From positions 62,001-126,000 of the forward strand of contig NZ_JAUDEA010000005.1 in the NCBI RefSeq assembly GCF_030372065.1: a stretch of DNA of 64,000 bases. Reading direction: 5' to 3'. Below the pieces are notes generated by a model. The model was not told the DNA's origin and did not search any database. It worked only from the letters and a program-made list of their open reading frames with translations. Positions 59,663 through 64,000 of this stretch are shown in pieces (the stretch's first letter is position 1; the number at the start of each line of letters is the position of its first letter). The DNA comes from Thermophilibacter provencensis (GTDB lineage Bacteria; Actinomycetota; Coriobacteriia; Coriobacteriales; Atopobiaceae). A program made the position numbers and the translations under genes.

Positions 59663-61251
59663 TGTTCCAGCGAGGGGAGTCGACTTCCAACGAGCCCGTT
59701 CGAAGGCGCTTCTCGCGACGCTTTCAGGTGAGCCTTGTTGCCGAGGGCGCCCTCGTCGGCCTGTTTGGCGGGGGCGTCGTCACGCTGTACCGTCTTGCCC
59801 TGAGCGGCGCCGAGGGGCTGCTCAGGGGCATCATCTCTCAGATTTCCAACAGCCCTCTGCTCATTGCCTGCTGGTTTGCGGTTCTGGCTCTCATCCTTGT
59901 GATCGTGTCCCGACTCCTGCTCTGGGAACCCGCCACGTCCGGCTCGGGAATCCCTCAGGTTGACGCTGAGGTTGAGGGCGCGCTTGACGCTCCCTGGAAG
60001 CACGTCATACCCGCCAAGTTTCTTGAGGGGACTCTGCTCACCTTTGCCGGTCTGTCCATGGGAAGAGAGGGCCCCTCTGTCCAGCTGGGAGGCATGTCCG
60101 GCAAGGCTGTCTCACGTGCCCTTGGAAGAAAGAGGGGAGAGGAGCGTCTCCTCGTTACCTGCGGTGCCGCTGCCGGTATGTCCGCGGCCTTTCATGCCCC
60201 CTTTACCGGCGTGCTCTTTGCGCTCGAGGAGATTCACAAGCAGTTCTCGGCTCCGCTCATCATTTCCGTAATGTGCTCCGCAGTGGTGTCCGACCTTCTC
60301 GTTTCGCAGGTGGTGGGCCTGAGCCCGGTCCTTGACCTCTCGCTCGCCCAAAACCTCCCGCATGTCACGTACCCGCTCGTGATCGTCCTCGGCGTGCTCT
60401 GCGGCCTTGTTGGCGCGCTTCACAATCGCGGCATGTTCGCCGTTCAGGACCTGTTCTCCCACGTGAGGTCGCATCTTCCCTACGCTCGTCTCGCCCTGCC
60501 CTTTGCTCTTGCGGGGGTTGCGGCGTTTGCGTGGCCCGACCTTCTCTGCGGGGGAGAGGCGATAGTCGAGCAGCTGCTCTCACCTGCCGGGATGACGCTT
60601 GGTGCAATTCTCGGGCTCCTTTTGGGCAAGTATGCCCTTACCGCCATCTGCTTTGGGTCGGGGGCGCCTGGTGGCACGCTCTATCCGCTCGTGGTCATGG
60701 GCGGGCTCTTTGGAGGCCTGTTCTTTGTTCTTGTTGGCAATGCCTTTGGAATAGAACAGGCGTTCTTCCTCAATTTTGTCGCACTTGGTGTGGCCGGTCT
60801 TTTCTCTGGCGTTGTCAGGGCACCTGTCACCGCGGTGATTCTTGTCTTTGAGCTCACCGGCTCGCTTGACGCGCTGCTCTCGGTCTCGCTGGTCTCGATC
60901 CTTGCCTTTGTGACGGCGAGCCTTACGGATACGGATGCCTTCTACGAGCATCTCCTTAAGCCGTTTCTTGCTCAGGCGTCTCGCTCGCGCCACGAGGCTG
61001 CCGAGCGCAAGGACCTTGGGTCCATTCGCGTTGGCGCAGGGGCGCGCATCGAGGGAATGTGCGTGAGGGACGTTCCGTGGCCCGATGGAATACGCATTGT
61101 TGTGATTCATCGCGCCGGGGACGAGCTCATTCCAACGGGGGAGACTGTCGTTCATGCCATGGACGAGCTTCTCTTCATAGCCGGCGAAAGCGCCACGGAC
61201 GATGCCCGGATGAAGCTCGGGCTCATGTGCGAGCCGCGGGTTAGGTCGTAG
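59662..61251 (+). CDS. ClC-type chloride channel/antiporter with C-terminal TrkA-C domain
   Basis: A 529-residue membrane protein. Selectivity motifs GSGIPQVDAE, GREGPSVQLGG (with the gating Glu) and CFGSGAPGGTLYPLVVMG are present, with about ten to eleven membrane segments up to residue ~430 and a cytosolic regulatory domain afterwards (about 455-525). The GREGP Glu favours a proton-coupled antiporter or gated channel. ATG 59662 overlaps the NlpC/P60 stop by one base (TGATG), so it is cotranscribed with the wall hydrolases, an odd pairing. AT-rich, terminator-bearing sequence follows. Confidence 0.9.
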   Translation: MFQRGESTSNEPVRRRFSRRFQVSLVAEGALVGLFGGGVVTLYRLALSGAEGLLRGIISQISNSPLLIACWFAVLALILVIVSRLLLWEPATSGSGIPQVDAEVEGALDAPWKHVIPAKFLEGTLLTFAGLSMGREGPSVQLGGMSGKAVSRALGRKRGEERLLVTCGAAAGMSAAFHAPFTGVLFALEEIHKQFSAPLIISVMCSAVVSDLLVSQVVGLSPVLDLSLAQNLPHVTYPLVIVLGVLCGLVGALHNRGMFAVQDLFSHVRSHLPYARLALPFALAGVAAFAWPDLLCGGEAIVEQLLSPAGMTLGAILGLLLGKYALTAICFGSGAPGGTLYPLVVMGGLFGGLFFVLVGNAFGIEQAFFLNFVALGVAGLFSGVVRAPVTAVILVFELTGSLDALLSVSLVSILAFVTASLTDTDAFYEHLLKPFLAQASRSRHEAAERKDLGSIRVGAGARIEGMCVRDVPWPDGIRIVVIHRAGDELIPTGETVVHAMDELLFIAGESATDDARMKLGLMCEPRVRS

Positions 61252-61318
61252 GCACGCTGAGCCAACGTATGCCGTCCTTCGGCGAGGGTGCGAAAGCTGT
61301 GAAGCAAAGTGAGGCTGC

Positions 61319-61353
61319 GGCCGCGAGCGCAGGGGGAGTGCGCTTGCGGCCTT
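61319..61353 (+). terminator. Terminator-like hairpin after the ClC gene
   Basis: GGCCGCGAGCGCA and TGCGCTTGCGGCC pair at 12 of 13 bases with a seven-base loop, followed by TT. It lies 68 bases after the ClC stop. Confidence 0.75.
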
Positions 61354-61376
61354 CTAGAATTCGTCATAATTGCTAC

Positions 61377-61421
61377 TTTACATAAGATATATTATCACGG
61401 TTTTGGAGATTCTTATGTAAA
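61377..61421. repeat. AT-rich inverted repeat between convergent genes
   Basis: TTTACATAAGA and TCTTATGTAAA are perfect 11-base complements with a 23-base AT-rich interior (TATATTATC). It lies 16 bases from the trxB stop and may end the minus-strand transcript or bind a protein. Confidence 0.7.
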
Positions 61422-61436
61422 GCGATGTGAGCCGCT

Positions 61437-62387
61437 CTAACCCTCTATCGGCCTACCGAGGTACGCGGCTGCGGCGGAGGCCGCAATCGCTCCGTCAGAG
61501 GCTGCCGTTACGATCTGTCTCAGAGGCTTTGAGCGCGCGTCTCCGGCAACAAACAATCCGGGCACGGTGGTTGCCATGCGCTCGTCGGTTATCGCGTAGC
61601 CGCTCTCGTCGAGCTCTACAAGATCCTTGATGAGCTCAGTCTCGGGCACGCGGCCCACAAGGACGAAGACGCCAAAGGAGCCCTCGTCGTACGTCTCGAC
61701 ATACGTTGAGCCGGTCTGGTTGTCCCTGAGCTCAATTTCGGTGAGAAGATCGTTGCCGCGTACCGCGACGACGCTCGTCATGAGGCGAATCTCCACCTTC
61801 TCGTTACGCTCAAGCTCACGCACGACGGCCGTCTGGGCCCTCAGGTGGTCCTTGCGCACAATAAGCGTGACCTTGCTCGCCAGACGAGCCAGGAACAGCG
61901 CCTCCTCGGCGGCCGAGTTTCCTCCGCCAATTACGAACACCTGTTTGTTTCTATAGAACATGCCGTCGCAGGTAGCGCAGTACGAGACGCCATGCCCGGC
62001 AAACTGTTCCTCGCCCTCAAAGCCAGCTCGGCGGGGCTGTGCGCCGGCGGCGAGAATGACCGATGCGGCGTCATACGCGGCTCCGGAGGCGCTCACGAGG
62101 AAGCGGCCGATGCTCTTGTCGTGGGCAATTGAGCTCACCACGTCCATCTCAACCTGAGCGCCCAGGTCAACCGCCTGGGAGCGCATGGCCTCGGTAAGCG
62201 AGTAGCCGTCTGCATGGGGAACTCCCGGGTAGTTATCAATCTCGCTCGTGAGAATGACCTGACCGCCAAACGCCTCTCGCTCAAGGGTGACGGCGTCAAG
62301 AAGCGAGCGCTGGGCGTAGATGGCGGCGGTGAGGCCGGCGGGGCCACCACCAATGATGACCAGTTCCTTTGCTATGGGCTGGGACAT
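61437..62387 (-). CDS. trxB: Thioredoxin reductase
   Basis: NADPH-dependent FAD enzyme reducing thioredoxin. The 316-residue protein has LVIIGGGPAGLTAAIYAQR, the redox disulfide SYCATCDG, the NADPH site VFVIGGGNSAAEEALFLA and the C-terminal FAD site VPGLFVAGDARSK. Low-molecular-weight type. It is the last gene of a short minus-strand stretch convergent with the ClC gene; a 124-base gap separates it from dut. Confidence 0.95.
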   Translation of the reverse strand: MSQPIAKELVIIGGGPAGLTAAIYAQRSLLDAVTLEREAFGGQVILTSEIDNYPGVPHADGYSLTEAMRSQAVDLGAQVEMDVVSSIAHDKSIGRFLVSASGAAYDAASVILAAGAQPRRAGFEGEEQFAGHGVSYCATCDGMFYRNKQVFVIGGGNSAAEEALFLARLASKVTLIVRKDHLRAQTAVVRELERNEKVEIRLMTSVVAVRGNDLLTEIELRDNQTGSTYVETYDEGSFGVFVLVGRVPETELIKDLVELDESGYAITDERMATTVPGLFVAGDARSKPLRQIVTAASDGAIAASAAAAYLGRPIEG

Positions 62388-62511
62388 GTCTCTCCCCTTT
62401 CATCGGGCATTTCTCTTGGGATACCCTGAACTCCCCCATCCTAGTCATAAATGAGAGGCGGCGACCAACATTTAGACCGCCGCCTCACATCAACTTATGT
62501 TTGGTTGTGCC

Positions 62512-62958
62512 CTATACACCGCTCGAGCCAAAGCCGCCGGCGCCGCGGTCGGTCTCGTCAAGCTCGTCGACCTCGCGGAGCGTCACAACGGGGACGCGCT
62601 GAATGACGAGCTGTGCGATGCGCTCGCCGCGCTCGATGGTGATCTCGCTCTCATTGTCGAGGTTAACGGCGCACACCTTGAGCTCTCCGCGATAATGGGC
62701 GTCGATGAGCCCGGGCGTGTTGGCCATCGAGAGGCCCTTCTTGAGGGCAAGTCCGCTGCGGGGCTGGACAAACCCCGCGTATCCCTCGGGGATGGCGATC
62801 GCAAGGCCGGTGGAGATGAGCCGACGCTCATGGGGCGCGAGCGTCACGCTCTCGTTGGCCCTCAGGTCAAGTCCCGCATCGCCCTCATAGGCGTACGTGG
62901 GGAGCTCGACCGTGGGGTCGAGCCTCTTGATGGGCAGGTCAATCCTGTTGTCAGTCAT
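62512..62958 (-). CDS. dut: dUTP diphosphatase
   Basis: Hydrolyses dUTP to dUMP, keeping uracil out of DNA. The 148-residue trimeric-type protein shows motif 1 AGLDLRANE, motif 2 PRSGLALKKGLSM, motif 3 NTPGLIDAHYRGELKV, motif 4 RGERIAQLVIQ and motif 5 GAGGFGSSG. It overlaps nrdR by eight bases, and both act in dNTP supply. Confidence 0.95.
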   Translation of the reverse strand: MTDNRIDLPIKRLDPTVELPTYAYEGDAGLDLRANESVTLAPHERRLISTGLAIAIPEGYAGFVQPRSGLALKKGLSMANTPGLIDAHYRGELKVCAVNLDNESEITIERGERIAQLVIQRVPVVTLREVDELDETDRGAGGFGSSGV

Positions 62959-63400
62959 TAAGGCTCCTCAGCTCCTCGCTGAACTCGTCAACGTCCTTGA
63001 AGTCGCGGTACACGGAGGCAAAGCGAACATAGGCGACCTTGTCTACGGAAACCAGGCGCTTGAGAACCATGCTCCCCAGGTCAACGGAGGAAATCTCCAT
63101 GATGCCGCCGTCTCTGAGCTCGGACTCTATGCTGTCGATCAGGGCGGTGAGCTCGGACATCGCAATGTCGCGCTTCACCGTGGCGGTAACGAGGCCCCTC
63201 ATGAGCTTCTGCCGGTCAAAGGGCTCCTTGTGCCCGTCGCGCTTGATGACGACGAGGGGCATCTCCTCGCAGCGCTCATAGGTGGTGAACCTGAACCCGC
63301 ACTTGGTGCACTCGCGGCGCCTCCGAATGGCATCGTTGCCCTCGGAAGGCCTTGAGTCAACTACCTTGGACTCCTCGCACCCGCATTTTGGACAGCGCAT
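62951..63400 (-). CDS. nrdR: Transcriptional regulator NrdR
   Basis: Represses ribonucleotide-reductase genes in response to ATP/dATP. The 149-residue protein starts MRCPKCGCEESKVVDSRP with the zinc-ribbon cysteines CPKC and CTKCG, then the ATP-cone domain VIKRDGHKEPFDRQKLMRGL. AGGAGG before minus-strand ATG 63400 fixes the start; a longer frame to 63481 is rejected. dut is translated with it. Confidence 0.95.
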   Translation of the reverse strand: MRCPKCGCEESKVVDSRPSEGNDAIRRRRECTKCGFRFTTYERCEEMPLVVIKRDGHKEPFDRQKLMRGLVTATVKRDIAMSELTALIDSIESELRDGGIMEISSVDLGSMVLKRLVSVDKVAYVRFASVYRDFKDVDEFSEELRSLND

Positions 63401-63502
63401 GAAACCTCCTCGAAGACCGCTCCCATGAGAAGGTATCACAAAACGTTTATTCCCTGCGCAGGGATGCCGGCGAGTAACCATATGGAAAGGCGATCTTGAG
63501 CC

Positions 63503-63955
63503 TCAGTTTGCCCGTGCTGCAGGAACGATGAGCTTCTGCCCGGGAACAAGGGCCTTCTCGTCCAGCCCGTTGCGCTCGACGATCCAGCTCACGACCTCAG
63601 ACGTTGAGCAGCCGCTGAGGTCAGCATTTTCGGCAATGCCCCAGAGGGTGTCTCCATCGCCAACGACGACTTCCTGCGTGGGCGTCTCGGACAGCGTTGC
63701 GGCGCTCGAGCTTGCGGCAAGCGCGTCAGTGATGAGCGACGCCAGGCACAGCACCAGAAGGAGCGAGAAGAACGAGAGGGCGAGCAGTGCACTCTGGGAG
63801 CGAGAGAGGCCGGCGCGCCCCGCCCGGGCACTGTTGCGCGAGCGCGGGCTCCCTGCGGGGCGACCGCCCTCGATGAGCACGAGCGTGGGACCACATTCGG
63901 AGAGGGCCGCCGTTCCGTCAAAGGCAGGCGTGCGGAGTGCGTGTGCGTAGGTCAT
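63503..63955 (-). CDS. LysM-domain membrane protein
   Basis: A 150-residue protein: a cytoplasmic N-terminal 50 residues, a single membrane segment (about 57-79, ALLALSFFSLLLVLCLASL), and an extracytoplasmic LysM domain (about 95-148, VVVGDGDTLWGIAENADL, VSWIVERNGL, LVPGQKLIVP). The layout matches the YneA-like cell-division inhibitors next to lexA in Gram-positive bacteria, but no LexA box is visible and lexA is not in the window. A TATAAC -10-like hexamer (minus strand, 63986-63991) lies upstream, and GAAAGGGG precedes the ATG. Confidence 0.8.
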   Translation of the reverse strand: MTYAHALRTPAFDGTAALSECGPTLVLIEGGRPAGSPRSRNSARAGRAGLSRSQSALLALSFFSLLLVLCLASLITDALAASSSAATLSETPTQEVVVGDGDTLWGIAENADLSGCSTSEVVSWIVERNGLDEKALVPGQKLIVPAARAN

Positions 63956-64000
63956 CGTTGTCCCCTTTCGTTTGTGTTCGGGACAGTTATACCGGGCATG

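Noticed and set aside
63966-63985. LexA/SOS box upstream of the LysM gene
   Set aside because: CGAACACAAACG on the minus strand has only the left half of the CGAAC-N4-GTTCG consensus.

Overview
The window looks like a chromosomal segment of a high-GC actinobacterium, most likely class Coriobacteriia (an Olsenella/Atopobiaceae-like genome). Reasons: strong G/C third-position preference, frequent GTG and TTG starts, secreted NlpC/P60 proteins with coiled coils and Glu-Pro linkers, a garA-like FHA gene next to an ftsR-like MerR gene, and a gene order (rplS-rnhB-yraN-comM-dprA-trmFO-xerC-rpsB-tsf-pyrH-frr-uppS-cdsA-dxr-rseP-ispG-proS) close to the one known from Firmicutes. The lineage is an inference from content, not from a marker search.

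Layout. 1-1409: end of ppdK, a REP-like inverted repeat and dgt. 1490-9145: a DUF6273 membrane protein, rplS, rnhB, yraN, comM, dprA, trmFO, xerC. 9170-17882: rpsB-tsf, then the tightly overlapping pyrH-frr-uppS-cdsA-dxr-rseP-ispG run joining translation, undecaprenyl and phospholipid synthesis and the MEP isoprenoid pathway. 18315-21149: proS and an FMN oxidase. 21175-23614: an island bounded by two inverted copies of a new-looking repeat built from 13-nt units, holding a methyltransferase, mtgA, two identical tRNA-Ala genes in opposite orientation, tRNA-Val and a CAT-anticodon tRNA. 23692-33863: OafA-type acyltransferase, VOC protein, ABC-F, then small membrane protein-M50 protease-scpA-scpB-rluB-cmk-plsC-ispH as one overlapping operon. 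33860-36396: two minus-strand genes (DUF512 radical-SAM-like; a probable AbiEi/VSR-like protein). 36643-36960: an array of eight hairpin units in front of der. 37071-42907: der-plsY-rpe-cysteine desulfurase-zinc ribbon-coaBC. 42992-49722: nfo, a second ABC-F, flavodoxin, MGMT-like, isochorismatase-like, DUF3737 and an NlpC/P60 protein, separated by repeats. 50023-50613: two inverted copies of a 97-bp element around tRNA-Pro. 50764-63955: serC-serA, pgsA-GcvT-like-ridA, FHA-ftsR-apt, two NlpC/P60 proteins with clcA, then trxB, dut-nrdR and a LysM protein on the minus strand.

The genes are mostly core housekeeping: translation, chromosome segregation (ScpAB, XerC), cell envelope (UppS, CdsA, PgsA, PlsC, PlsY, MtgA, NlpC/P60), MEP pathway (Dxr, IspG, IspH), serine synthesis and nucleotide hygiene (Dgt, Dut, NrdR, Apt). 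I see no phage, no full transposase gene, no CRISPR and no rRNA.

The unusual part is the intergenic DNA. At least six families of short, structured, dispersed repeats occupy it: the 41-nt hairpin array, the 13-nt-unit element, the 97-bp element with TATGTACAC termini, the GGGGACAGACCCC palindromes fused to stop codons, the GGGACGTG...CAGGT REP-like arms, and the GTTTTGGGCAACAAGTTT stem. No transposase that could move them lies in the window. Starts were chosen by ribosome-binding sites and family length; all functional calls are from reading the translated sequence, with no database search.
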